Below are positions 25,835 through 33,931 of a stretch of 54,054 nt of DNA, piece by piece; position 1 is the first letter of the stretch, and every line of letters begins with the position of its first letter. A model generated the notes under the pieces. That model did not search any database. It had not been told where the DNA came from and saw nothing but the letters and a program-made list of their open reading frames with translations. Source of the DNA: Alphaproteobacteria bacterium (GTDB lineage Bacteria > Pseudomonadota > Alphaproteobacteria > Acetobacterales > Acetobacteraceae); contig VGDM01000019.1 in assembly GCA_016869715.1 (NCBI GenBank), positions 1-54,054 of the forward strand, read 5' to 3'. Both the position numbers and the translations under genes were made by a program.

Positions 25835-26842
25835 ATGGCTCATCGTATCGCCGTTATTGGTGCCCCATCCCTGATCGGGCGGGAAATCCTTCGCTGTCTC
25901 GCGGAAACCAGCTTGGCGGGGGCTGAAGTAATGGCCCTGGCCGGAGGTCGCGCTGCGGGGGCCGAGCTTTCCTGGGGCGAAAAGGCTGTACTCAAGACGC
26001 GCGATGTCGCGCGGTTCGATTTTGCCGGCACCACGCTCGCGATTTTCGCCTGTGACGCCAAGCTGGCGTCGGTGGAGGTGCCGCGCGCCGCCGCCGCCGG
26101 GGCAATGGCGATTGACCTTTCCGGGCATTTCCACCTGGAACCCGATGTGCCCCTGGTGGCGGCGGGCGTGAATGATGCCGCTTTGGCGCATGCCAGCAAA
26201 AGGCGGATCATTGCCTGCCCGCTGCCCGCGAGCCTGATTCTGGCCATGGCGCTGAAGCCCTTGCATGAAGCGGCTGGCATCCTGCGCGTGGTGGCAGCGA
26301 CCTATCAGCCGGTCTCCGGCGTGGGCAAAGAAGGCATGGATGAGCTCTGGTCCCAGACGCGCGGCATTTTTGTGAATGACAATCCGGAAGCGCAGTATTT
26401 CACGAAGCAGATCGCCTTCAATGTCATTCCGCATATTGACCGCTTCATGGCCGATGGCGCGACGCGGGAAGAATGGGCGCTGGGTGTTGAGGCCCGCAAG
26501 CTCCTCGGCCCCGATATTCAGGTGGCGGCAAGCTGCGTGCGCGTGCCCGTGATGCTTGGCCTTGGCATGGCGCTGAATATCGCCTTCGACCACCCGATAA
26601 ATGAACGCGACGCGCGGGAAGTATTGCGGAAATCGCCGGGGATCAGCCTGATCGATCGGCGCGATGATGGCGGCTATGCCAGCCCCACCGAGATTGTGGG
26701 GGAGGATATGGTTTATGTCTCCCGCATTCGACGCGACGCGACGTTGCGCGACGGGCTTTCGCTATGGGCGGTTGGCGATGATGTGCGGCTGGGGGCCGCG
26801 CTGAATGCGGCGCGGATTGCGGAGGCTGTGGCGCGGTCGTGA
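25835..26842 (+). CDS. Aspartate-semialdehyde dehydrogenase-like protein lacking catalytic Cys
   Basis: The 335-residue protein aligns with ASD over its length: RIAVIGAPSLIGREILRCL, ATYQPVSGVGKEGMDEL, FNVIPHIDRF, and ASCVRVPVMLGLGMALNI. The active-site motif, normally ANPNCST, reads ACPLPAS (residues 127-133), so Pro131 stands at the catalytic Cys position. The HSEA motif after VRVPV is also altered to GLGMA. ASD-like proteins without the Cys are known (E. coli Usg is one). It probably does not reduce aspartyl phosphate. A scaffold or regulatory role is speculation. A genuine asd should exist elsewhere if the organism makes lysine and threonine. Confidence 0.8.
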   Translation: MAHRIAVIGAPSLIGREILRCLAETSLAGAEVMALAGGRAAGAELSWGEKAVLKTRDVARFDFAGTTLAIFACDAKLASVEVPRAAAAGAMAIDLSGHFHLEPDVPLVAAGVNDAALAHASKRRIIACPLPASLILAMALKPLHEAAGILRVVAATYQPVSGVGKEGMDELWSQTRGIFVNDNPEAQYFTKQIAFNVIPHIDRFMADGATREEWALGVEARKLLGPDIQVAASCVRVPVMLGLGMALNIAFDHPINERDAREVLRKSPGISLIDRRDDGGYASPTEIVGEDMVYVSRIRRDATLRDGLSLWAVGDDVRLGAALNAARIAEAVARS

Positions 26843-26861
26843 GGGTATCCGGAAAATTTCC

Positions 26862-26890
26862 TTGAGAAAATCGGAATAATATACTATAAA
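26862..26890 (+). promoter_or_regulatory. Predicted sigma-70-type promoter
   Basis: TTGAGA (26862-26867) and TATAAA (26885-26890) are separated by exactly 17 bases within an AT-rich spacer in GC-rich surroundings. It lies about 20 bp before the interrupted gene at 26909, so that gene once had, and may still have, its own promoter. This is a pattern match only. Confidence 0.55.
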
Positions 26891-26908
26891 CGACCCCCAG
26901 CAGAGGTC

Positions 26909-27730
26909 GTGCCCATGCCCCCAGCCAACCCAGCAGAGACCAGCACAGGCAACATGGAAGGGCGCTCCATAGCGCTGGAACTGCTTGATATCATGCGCCT
27001 GCCATTGGGTATTCTGCTGACTCGCGCGGCCATTTCCGCCATGCTGGGGGCCGGTGTCGCGCTTGGCCTGCCGGGGCCAGAGGCGCTCTTCGCTGCCTTT
27101 GCCGCACCCGGCGCTACCGGCCTACCAGCCCTGATTGATATGATGATTTTCCTTATCGGCATCGGCTTCGCCGCCTTTCTTTGGTGACTGGCGGCACGCG
27201 GCTTCGCCCTGGTCGCCAACCCTGCCAGTGGGCCGGAACGGCTCGCGGGCTTGCGAGACCTGCCGCTTGCCCTGTCGGAAGGCACGGTGCGCGCGCTGCT
27301 TGCGTTGATTGTCGGGGTCATTGGCCTGCCGCTGTTGTTGTTCTCCAAGACGCTTGGGCTCACGGATGCGATTGCCGGCTATGTGAATGGCATTGTTACC
27401 GGCTCTTTCAGCTTTTACTTAGGCACGCGCAGCACCGGCGCCGATGAGCAAATCGCCCGCCGCGCAACCGAACAATGAGCGGAGCGTGAACGTGCCACCG
27501 GCGTGCTCGCCGCCGAGGCAGAGGCGCTGCGGCAAAAGGTGGAAGGCGCCGCGCGGGAAGCTGCCCTGCTGGCCCTTGTGACCTTGGGAATGGGCTTTCT
27601 GTTCGCCTCAACCCTTTTTGCTGCCGCGCTGATGTCCCTCGCTCTTTCCTGCGCCGGCGGCTTGCCTTGCCCCCGGCGCGAGCGCACACTCCCCGCAGCA
27701 AGGGGAAGGGAATGCCGCCATTATGAATAA
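26909..27730 (+). pseudogene. Membrane protein gene interrupted by two in-frame TGA codons
   Basis: One frame encodes three consecutive segments. Segment 1 has two hydrophobic helices (IMRLPLGILLTRAAISAMLG, then ALIDMMIFLIGIGFAAFLW) and ends at TGA 27185-27187. Segment 2 begins LAARGFALVANPASGPERLA, has two more helices and a SFSFYLGTR motif, and ends at TGA 27476-27478. Segment 3 starts AERERATGVLAAEAEALRQK, a coiled-coil-like stretch. Both TGA codons sit where CGA or TGG would restore a natural sequence. The final part after about 27650 loses protein character. I do not recognise the family. The frame overlaps the start of the next gene by a few bases. Confidence 0.7.
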
Positions 27731-28586
27731 CTCCGCGCGCCGCGCGCGGTTTCGCGCCATTTTGGCCGGAGATGCCTGCGTGCACCCGGCGTCAGTCCAT
27801 GACCCCATCGCGGCGCGAGTCGCAACCGATCTAGGCTTTGAAACCGCGATGTTTGCGGGCTCCATCGCTTCCATAGCTATCCTTGGGGCGCCTGACCTCA
27901 TTCTGGTCTCGCTCACGGAATTCGCTGAACAGGCCCGGCGCATCTGTCGGGCCGGTGCACCGCCGCTAATGGTTGATGCCGATCACGGCTATGGCAATGC
28001 CCTGAATGTCATGCGTACCATACAGGAATTGGAAACCGCCGGTGTGGCAGCGCTCACCATTGAAGACACGGACCTGCCGCGCGGCCATGGGACGGGCGAG
28101 CCCGGCCTGCTCAGCCTGGATGCCGGGCTTGGTAAAATCCATGCAGCACTTTCTGCCCGCGAAGACCCTTTACTCGCGATTGTGGCGCGTACCAGCGCGG
28201 TGAATCTGGTGAGCCTCGAGGAAGCCATAGCGCGCACCCGCGCCTATGCCAAAACAGGCGCCGATGCGCTGTTCTATACCGGTGTGACCGATTGGGGGCA
28301 GCTCGCCGCGCTGCAAGCCGCTGCCAATGGTGTGCCCCTGATGTTGGGCGGCACGCCGCCTGCCTTGGCCGATAAGGTGAAGCTTGCGGCGCATGGCGTG
28401 CGCGTCGCGCTCCAGGGCCATGCGCCAAGCTTCGCTGCCATGGCGGCCGTCCATGCAACCCTCAAGGCCTTGCGCGATGGCACACCGCCCGAAAAACTGC
28501 CCGGGCTTGCAGATGCGGCGCTAATGAAGGCCGCCATGCGTGAGGATGATTATGCGCGTTGGACGCGCGACTTTTTGGCCGGTTGA
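27723..28586 (+). CDS. Isocitrate lyase/PEP mutase superfamily, oxaloacetate decarboxylase-like
   Basis: The 287-residue TIM-barrel protein has PLMVDADHGYGNALNVMRT near residues 80-98 (Mg2+-binding Asp residues), VAALTIEDTDLPRGHG near 115, and ARTSAVNLVSLEEAIARTRA. These match the PA4872-type oxaloacetate decarboxylase branch of the superfamily better than true isocitrate or methylisocitrate lyases, which carry KKCGH. It would convert oxaloacetate or a similar 2-oxo acid to pyruvate and CO2. It is followed after 19 bp by an FMN alpha-hydroxyacid oxidase and then an MFS carrier. This suggests a small organic-acid catabolic set. Confidence 0.8.
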   Translation: MNNSARRARFRAILAGDACVHPASVHDPIAARVATDLGFETAMFAGSIASIAILGAPDLILVSLTEFAEQARRICRAGAPPLMVDADHGYGNALNVMRTIQELETAGVAALTIEDTDLPRGHGTGEPGLLSLDAGLGKIHAALSAREDPLLAIVARTSAVNLVSLEEAIARTRAYAKTGADALFYTGVTDWGQLAALQAAANGVPLMLGGTPPALADKVKLAAHGVRVALQGHAPSFAAMAAVHATLKALRDGTPPEKLPGLADAALMKAAMREDDYARWTRDFLAG

Positions 28587-28605
28587 TTAGTGGGGACGAC
28601 ATCAA

Positions 28606-29700
28606 ATGCTGAGTGAAACTGATGGCAAATTCCTGACAATGCACGAATTCGCCAAGGCGGCGAAAAACCGGCTCGATGCCAATATCTGGGACTACCTGAC
28701 CGGGGCGACAGAAACCGAAACCACTATGCGCCGCAATCGCCTGGCGCTGGATACGCTCGCGCTTCGCCCGCGCGTGCTGCGGGATGTCTCGACCATCGAC
28801 ACAACTTCCGAGATGTTCGGCAAGAAGCTCCGCCTGCCGGTTGCCTTGGCGCCGGTGGGTGGCTTGGAAAGCTTCGGCGCCAATGGTGCGGCGACGGCGG
28901 GGCAGGGGGCTTCCACCTTTGGCGTGCCGCTCATTGTTTCTTCCGTCACCAAGCCAGGGCTTGAGGAAACCGCCGCCAATACGCCCGGCCCCAAGATCTT
29001 TCAGCTTTACGTGCGCGGCGATGACAGCTTCATTGATGATTATGCGGATCGTTCGGTGGCAGCTGGCTATGATGCCTTCTGCTTTACCGTGGATACTGCG
29101 GTTTATAGTCGGCGCGAACGTGACATTGCGCGCCGCTTCGCCAAGCCCTGGCGTGCGCGGGTGCAGGGCATTGAATTCCAGGCCGCCCTTTCCTGGAAGC
29201 AGGTGGATCGTTTCAAGGCCAAGTACAAAATGCCCGTAATTCTAAAAGGTATCGCCACCGCCGAAGACGCCGCACTTGCCTGCGAACATGGCGTGGATGT
29301 GGTTTATGTTTCCAACCATGGCGGACGGCAATTGGATCATGGCCGGGGAGCGATGGATGTGCTGCCGGAAGTAGTGCAGGCCGTCGATCGGCGCGCGAAG
29401 GTTTGGATTGATGGCGGGTTCTCGCGCGGCACTGATGTGGTGAAGGCGCTGTGCCTGGGCGCTGATCTGGTTGGGCTTGGCCGCCTTTACTGCTATGCGC
29501 TGGCGGCTGATGGCGCGGCTGGCGTGCAGCGCATGCTCGAAATCATGGAAAGCGAGATCTACACCACCATGGGCTTGCTTGGTGCCACGAAATTCAGCGA
29601 ACTCAATCCAAGCTTCATCTTTTCAGGCGCCTTCGCAACCAATGCGCCGCATGTCTTCAGCGCCTTCCCGCTGCTGCATTTGGGCGATTCAGGCTATTGA
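28606..29700 (+). CDS. FMN-dependent alpha-hydroxyacid oxidase/dehydrogenase
   Basis: The 364-residue protein shows the lactate/glycolate/mandelate oxidase pattern: NIWDYLTGATETETTMRRN at the start, LPVALAPVGG, IFQLYVRGD, PVILKGIATAEDA with the FMN Lys, and SNHGGRQLDHGRGAMDVLP with the catalytic His and Arg. WIDGGFSRGTDVVKAL and GLGRLYCYALAADG near the C-terminus complete the FMN phosphate site. It oxidises a 2-hydroxy acid to the 2-oxo acid; which substrate is not evident. It sits between the oxaloacetate-decarboxylase-like gene and an MFS transporter, in one direction with gaps of 19 and 23 bp. Confidence 0.92.
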   Translation: MLSETDGKFLTMHEFAKAAKNRLDANIWDYLTGATETETTMRRNRLALDTLALRPRVLRDVSTIDTTSEMFGKKLRLPVALAPVGGLESFGANGAATAGQGASTFGVPLIVSSVTKPGLEETAANTPGPKIFQLYVRGDDSFIDDYADRSVAAGYDAFCFTVDTAVYSRRERDIARRFAKPWRARVQGIEFQAALSWKQVDRFKAKYKMPVILKGIATAEDAALACEHGVDVVYVSNHGGRQLDHGRGAMDVLPEVVQAVDRRAKVWIDGGFSRGTDVVKALCLGADLVGLGRLYCYALAADGAAGVQRMLEIMESEIYTTMGLLGATKFSELNPSFIFSGAFATNAPHVFSAFPLLHLGDSGY

Positions 29701-29723
29701 GACGATAAGGGCTGCGCGGCGTC

Positions 29724-30923
29724 ATGGCTGATCCCGCGCCGTTCAGGGTTCTGATTTCCGACCACGCCTTTTTGAAACTTTGGGGCGCGGGCGGACTGAC
29801 CAACTCCATGCGTTGGGTGGAAATGCTGGTCAGCGGGCTTTACGCCTATGAACTGACGCGCTCCGCCTTCTCGGTGTCGCTTGTGTTGATGGCGCGCGCG
29901 CTGCCGATGCTGCTGATGGGTGCGCTTTCTGGCGCGGTGGCGGAAAGCCTCAATCGCAAATATCTGCTCATGGCTGGCCAGGCTTTGACCGCGCTCGGCG
30001 CCATTGCCATTGCGATCCTGGCCGCCTTTGGCTGGATCTCGCTCTGGCATCTTTGGGTCAATGGGCTGATCGGCGGCTTGGTTTGGACCAATGAACTCGC
30101 CACCCGCCGTCGCATGGTGGCCGAAACGGCGGGGCCGGAGCGCATTGTTCCGGCCATTGCATTTGATACGACCACGGGCAGCACAACCCGCATGATCGGC
30201 CCCATGCTGGGGGGCCTGTTCTACGAGATCATTGGTGTCACCGCGGCCTATGTTATCGCCTCTTCGCTTTACCTGATTGCCTTGGGCTTGGTTTCCACCG
30301 TGGAATATTCCCAGCCGCGCCGCGCCGTCGTGCCACGCCGCCTTTTCGCTGAGGTGGCCGAGGCGTTGCGGATGGCGCTTGCCCATCCCGCGCTCCGCGC
30401 GGTGCTTGGCGTGACGCTGGTGATGAATACTTTTGGCTTTTCCTATAACTCCATCCTGCCGGCCTTCGGCGACCGTGCCTTTGGCGCCGGTGCGATCGAA
30501 ATCGGCCTGCTGGCGGCGGCCGAGCCCTTGGGCGCGCTGATCTCTGGCCTGGCACTTGCGCTCCGGCGCGGTCCGCAGGCGGGGCGTCGGCTTTTCCTGC
30601 TGGGCTCCGCCGCCTTTCTTGCCGTGCTGGCGCTGGCGGCACTCGCCCCTTCACTCTGGCTTGCGGCGCTCCTTTTGATGCTGGGCGGTTTTGGCACGGC
30701 GGCCTTTGCCAGCTTGCAAACCGGCATTGTGATGATGGAGGCCCCGGTCGAGGCGCGATCACGCATCCTCGGCCTGACCACTACCTGCATCGGCACCGGG
30801 CCGCTTGGTGTTTTGGTCTTGGGGGCGCTGGCGGATGGTATCGGGCCGCCCTTGGCGATTGCCGGCTTTGCACTGCTTGGGCTGTTTTTTCTGGCATTGG
30901 TCGCTTTCGCCACGCGTCGTTAG
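29724..30923 (+). CDS. MFS transporter (MFS_3 / enterobactin-exporter-like)
   Basis: The 399-residue protein has about twelve hydrophobic helices. It begins with a cytoplasmic stretch FLKLWGAGGLTNSMRWVEML, then shows the MFS loop AESLNRKYLLMAGQAL and FDTTTGSTTRMIGPMLGGL, typical of MFS_3-type efflux carriers. The second half holds IEIGLLAAAEPLGALISGL. It lies 23 bp after the hydroxyacid oxidase and is likely co-transcribed. Export or uptake of an organic acid is a guess from context. Confidence 0.85.
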   Translation: MADPAPFRVLISDHAFLKLWGAGGLTNSMRWVEMLVSGLYAYELTRSAFSVSLVLMARALPMLLMGALSGAVAESLNRKYLLMAGQALTALGAIAIAILAAFGWISLWHLWVNGLIGGLVWTNELATRRRMVAETAGPERIVPAIAFDTTTGSTTRMIGPMLGGLFYEIIGVTAAYVIASSLYLIALGLVSTVEYSQPRRAVVPRRLFAEVAEALRMALAHPALRAVLGVTLVMNTFGFSYNSILPAFGDRAFGAGAIEIGLLAAAEPLGALISGLALALRRGPQAGRRLFLLGSAAFLAVLALAALAPSLWLAALLLMLGGFGTAAFASLQTGIVMMEAPVEARSRILGLTTTCIGTGPLGVLVLGALADGIGPPLAIAGFALLGLFFLALVAFATRR

Positions 30924-31031
30924 GCTCGCTGCCGCATTCCTGCCTTGTAACGCGCCGATAAACCCCTTGCCGGGTGCTGCCGCAAGGTTGAAACTTCGCG
31001 TAAGGCTCACGTTTGACCGATTGGATTCGCG

Positions 31032-31946
31032 ATGCAGGTCTACCTGCCCATCGCTGAGATGAGTGTGGATGCCCTGCTGCTGCTGGGCATTGGCTTTGGC
31101 GTGGGCTGGCTTTCAGGATTATTCGGCGTGGGTGGTGGCTTTTTGTTGACGCCACTCTTGATGCTGATTGGTATTCCATCTGCCGTCGCAGTGGCGTCCG
31201 GCGCCAATCAAACCTTGGGCGCCTCGATCTCTGGCCTGGTTGCGCAATGGCGGCGCGGCAATGTGGATTGGCGCATGGGGCTTACGCTGTTCGCGGGCGG
31301 GCTTTTGGGCTCCGCGCTTGGGGTACAGATATTTGCCTTGCTCAAGCGCTGGGGCCAGGTGGATGTTGCGGTCTCGCTCTTTTATGTCGTGATCCTTGGC
31401 ATTGTCGGCGCATTGATGGTGCGGGAAAGCGTCTCTGCACTGCTCCGGCGCCGGCGCGGCGCGGCGCCGCGGCGCAAGCTCCATGAACATACCTGGTTGC
31501 ATGGTCTGCCCTTCAAACTGCGCTTTCGCGATTCCAGGCTGTATATTTCAGTCATTCCGCCGCTGGCGATTGGCTTTGGCATTGGCATCCTCTCCGCCAT
31601 TATGGGAGTCGGCGGTGGGTTCATGCTGGTACCCGCAATGATCTACATCCTTGGCATGCCGACCGCGATTGTGATCGGCACGTCGCTGTTTCAGGTGGTG
31701 TTTGTCTCAGCCAATGTGACCCTGTTGCAGGCTTGGCAGGTGGGCAGCGTGGATATTGTGCTGACCATGCTGCTGCTGGCCGGCGGCGTGGCTGGCGCGC
31801 AATTTGGCGCTGCCATGGGCACCAAGCTGCGCGGCGAGGAAACCCGTGCCCTGCTTGGCCTGCTGGTGCTTTCGGTCGCCTTTGGCCTGGCCTGGAACCT
31901 GCTGCAAACGCCAAGCCGCGCTTTTACCCTCGGCCCGATTTCATGA
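31032..31946 (+). CDS. TauE/SafE (TSUP) family sulfite/organosulfonate exporter-like permease
   Basis: The 304-residue membrane protein has two related halves, each with a Gly-rich motif: GWLSGLFGVGGGFLLTPLLM near residue 28-47 and ILSAIMGVGGGFMLVPAMIY near 182-201, the TSUP signature. About eight helices are seen, with a charged central loop (RRRRGAAPRRKLHEH). Its stop overlaps the next gene by 4 bp. With the TIGR02186 protein and a UspA protein it forms an operon that I recall from other alphaproteobacteria. The transported anion is unknown; sulfite, sulfonates and thiosulfate are family options. Confidence 0.9.
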   Translation: MQVYLPIAEMSVDALLLLGIGFGVGWLSGLFGVGGGFLLTPLLMLIGIPSAVAVASGANQTLGASISGLVAQWRRGNVDWRMGLTLFAGGLLGSALGVQIFALLKRWGQVDVAVSLFYVVILGIVGALMVRESVSALLRRRRGAAPRRKLHEHTWLHGLPFKLRFRDSRLYISVIPPLAIGFGIGILSAIMGVGGGFMLVPAMIYILGMPTAIVIGTSLFQVVFVSANVTLLQAWQVGSVDIVLTMLLLAGGVAGAQFGAAMGTKLRGEETRALLGLLVLSVAFGLAWNLLQTPSRAFTLGPIS

Positions 31947-32689
31947 TGTTGCTGGCGCGCGCCTTGGTGTTGCTTGGCTCGCTGATGGCGCCCGCCTTGG
32001 CTTCCGCACCGCCCATCACGGCAGAGCTTTCCACGGACCGGGTTGACATCAGCACTGGCTTCACTGGCGCCTCCGTTCTGGTTTTCGGCGCGACGCAAAG
32101 CTTTTTGGGCGTTGATCCGCCTGAGGATTTGATTGTTGTTGCAACCGGCCCGACCCAGGGTGTTGTGGTGCGCCGCAAGATCAATGTGCTGGGCATTTGG
32201 CTGAATGGCCCTTCCACACGGTTTCCCGATGTACCGGGGTTTTATGCGCTGACCGCCACGCGCCGCGTCTGGGAAATTTTGCCCGAGGAAGAAAGGCGGC
32301 AATATCGCCTGGGCTTTGACAATCTACGCCTGCGTAGCGAGGGTAATAGCAACCCAGCCTTTCGCGCCGCGCTGCTTGAATTGAAGCAATCCGGTGGTCG
32401 CTGGCACGAATATGCCGCGCCGGTTTCCCGCGCCGGGGAAAGGCTGTTCAGCGCGCGCATCGCCTTCCCCGCCACGGTGCAGGCCGGGGATTATCAGATT
32501 GAGGTTTTGCTCGCGCGCGAAAACCGCGTTATCGCGCGGCAGGAATTGTCGCTGAGGGTGGAACGCGTCGGCACTGCGGCGGATATCGCCTCCCTCGCCC
32601 GCGGGCAGCCGCTGCTTTACGGTGTGCTATGTGTTGTCTTGGCGGTACTGGCCGGTTGGCTTGGCAGCGTGCTGTTCAGGAGGAATTGA
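31943..32689 (+). CDS. TIGR02186 family membrane-anchored periplasmic protein
   Basis: The 248-residue product has a signal peptide (MMLLARALVLLGSLMAPALA), a long periplasmic part with beta-rich text (PPITAELSTDRVDISTGFTG, RKINVLGIWLNGPSTRFPDV, PGFYALTATR), and one C-terminal helix (LYGVLCVVLAVLAGWLGSVL) followed by FRRN. This matches the uncharacterised alphaproteobacterial family TIGR02186. It overlaps the TauE/SafE gene by 4 bp (ATGA) and the Usp gene by 1 base. By context it may be an accessory or sensor partner of the TSUP permease, but its role is not known. Confidence 0.82.
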   Translation: MMLLARALVLLGSLMAPALASAPPITAELSTDRVDISTGFTGASVLVFGATQSFLGVDPPEDLIVVATGPTQGVVVRRKINVLGIWLNGPSTRFPDVPGFYALTATRRVWEILPEEERRQYRLGFDNLRLRSEGNSNPAFRAALLELKQSGGRWHEYAAPVSRAGERLFSARIAFPATVQAGDYQIEVLLARENRVIARQELSLRVERVGTAADIASLARGQPLLYGVLCVVLAVLAGWLGSVLFRRN

Positions 32690-33195
32690 TGCCCGAGACT
32701 GAAGAAGCGGCCGCCGCCGCAACCAAGGCCAAACGCGATCGCGTTTTCCTGGTGGTGGTGGATGACAGCGCCGAACAGGCGGTGGCGCTCCGCTATGCGT
32801 GTTTGCGCGCGCGCAAGGGCGGTGGGCGCGTTGCGCTGCTCCGCGTTTTGGAACCGGTGGAATTGGTGGAATGGGCCGGTGTTGGCGTGATGATGCAGGA
32901 AGAACGCCGGGCTGAGGCAGAACGGCTACTCGCCGGGCTTGCTGCGCAAGTGAGTGATATCACCGGTGGCATGCCAATCCTGATCATCCGGGAAGGGGAG
33001 CCGCGTGAGGAATTGCTGAGCTTCATTGAAGAAGACCCGCGTATTTCAATTCTGGTGCTGGCCATGGCGACCGGCAGCGGCGGGCCGGGGCCGTTGATCT
33101 TGGCGCTCACGGGCCGGCATGCTTCGCGCCTGAAAATACCAATGGCGCTGGTACCGGGCGGGATGACGGAACAAGAATTGGATCGCGTGACCTAG
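32689..33195 (+). CDS. Universal stress protein (UspA) family
   Basis: The 168-residue protein has an N-terminal Ala-rich lead, then the UspA fold: RVFLVVVDDSAEQAVALRYA, GGRVALLRVLEPV, IREGEPREELLSFIEED, ISILVLAMATGSGGPG and the late KIPMALVPGGMT. The ATP-binding GxxG(9)G(S/T) motif is only loosely kept (ATGSGGPG...GRHAS), so nucleotide binding is uncertain. A clean AGGAGG site precedes the ATG, which overlaps the TIGR02186 stop by one base. It is the third gene of the TauE-TIGR02186-Usp operon and is convergent with the HdeD-like gene (4-bp overlap). Confidence 0.85.
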   Translation: MPETEEAAAAATKAKRDRVFLVVVDDSAEQAVALRYACLRARKGGGRVALLRVLEPVELVEWAGVGVMMQEERRAEAERLLAGLAAQVSDITGGMPILIIREGEPREELLSFIEEDPRISILVLAMATGSGGPGPLILALTGRHASRLKIPMALVPGGMTEQELDRVT

Positions 33196-33728
33196 CGGTG
33201 CAATTCATGCTGACCTTTCCCCCCCACCAAAAAATGACCCCGCACACCACTGGCCATATGTTTGATGGGCCTATTCACGCTTCTGTCGGGAACCGACAGC
33301 GGTGATCGATATTGCCGTCCGGATCTGTCGAGCAGTACTGAGGAAAGCCGGAAGGCCAGCAACAGCCGCGCCCCGCCCGAGAGCAGGAACCAGGCTGCGG
33401 TAACTATCAGCAGGCCAATGGCGGAAACCCCCGGCGCAAGCAGGATCACCGCCGCGGCGATGAGTGAGATGACGCCGTCAATCCAAAGCCGGGCTCGGCT
33501 GCGCCCCCCGGTCGGTTGGCCGCCCTTGATGGCCTGGAATATGGACCCCATGCCATCAAACAGCATCCAGGCCCCGATGCCGGCCAGGATAAAGACCAGG
33601 CCAAGACCTGGAAACAGAAAGATAAGCGGCCCAAAAATGATCGTAGCCACGCTGCGCAGCATGAAGACCCACCAGCTTCCCGCCGTCTGTCTCACCAGCT
33701 GCATACCAAAGTGCCCGGTCAGGAGCAT
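33192..33728 (-). CDS. HdeD-family membrane protein with aberrant C-terminus
   Basis: The first 130 of 178 residues look like HdeD/DUF308 proteins: WWVFMLRSVATIIFGPLIFL, then GLVFILAGIGAWMLFDGMGS, a LWIDGVISLIAAAVILLAPG helix and a SAIGLLIVTAAWFLLSGGARL helix. After AFRLSSVLL, where two further helices are expected, the frame continues with polar, Arg/Ser-rich text (DRSGRQYRSPLSVPDRS) and stops within the Usp 3' end. So the last two helices are missing, by frameshift or deletion. A perfect 7-bp inverted repeat (33283-33299) sits in the aberrant part. HdeD proteins aid acid resistance; function here is doubtful. Confidence 0.6.
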   Translation of the reverse strand: MLLTGHFGMQLVRQTAGSWWVFMLRSVATIIFGPLIFLFPGLGLVFILAGIGAWMLFDGMGSIFQAIKGGQPTGGRSRARLWIDGVISLIAAAVILLAPGVSAIGLLIVTAAWFLLSGGARLLLAFRLSSVLLDRSGRQYRSPLSVPDRSVNRPIKHMASGVRGHFLVGGKGQHELHR

Positions 33729-33931
33729 GGATTAGTGGACCGGAGGCTTTGGCTATTCTGACATGAAACTTTTCTCTCCACTAATTGTGGGAGCAGACTG
33801 ACAGGTTAGAAACTTTGGCGCAATCGCTGCCACCTTGGCGACAATTCCTGCCCGGCGGGGCCTTCCCCCCTTTCCATCCCGACCCCATTTAATAAATTGT
33901 GGTTGCAACGCAAAAAAAGGAGTGCCCTGCC
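33729..33931. promoter_or_regulatory. Upstream region of the molybdoenzyme gene with inverted repeat
   Basis: This 203-bp spacer holds a 9-bp perfect inverted repeat, ATTAGTGGA (33731-33739) and TCCACTAAT (33777-33785), 37 bases apart. It ends with an AAAAAAGGAG ribosome-binding site for the gene at 33932. It is divergent between the HdeD-like gene and the molybdoenzyme, so promoters for both must lie here. I could not identify a convincing -35/-10 pair or a known riboswitch. Confidence 0.35.

Noticed and set aside
26909..27730. UGA recoding (Trp or selenocysteine) as explanation of in-frame TGA
   Set aside because: Other interrupted genes have TAG or TAA, TGG is used normally, TGA ends many intact genes, and no SECIS-like hairpin was evident after the TGA codons.
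33729..33931. Riboswitch or insertion-element remnant before the molybdoenzyme gene
   Set aside because: Only a 9-bp inverted repeat 37 bases apart is visible; no known riboswitch core, no target duplication and no transposase trace.
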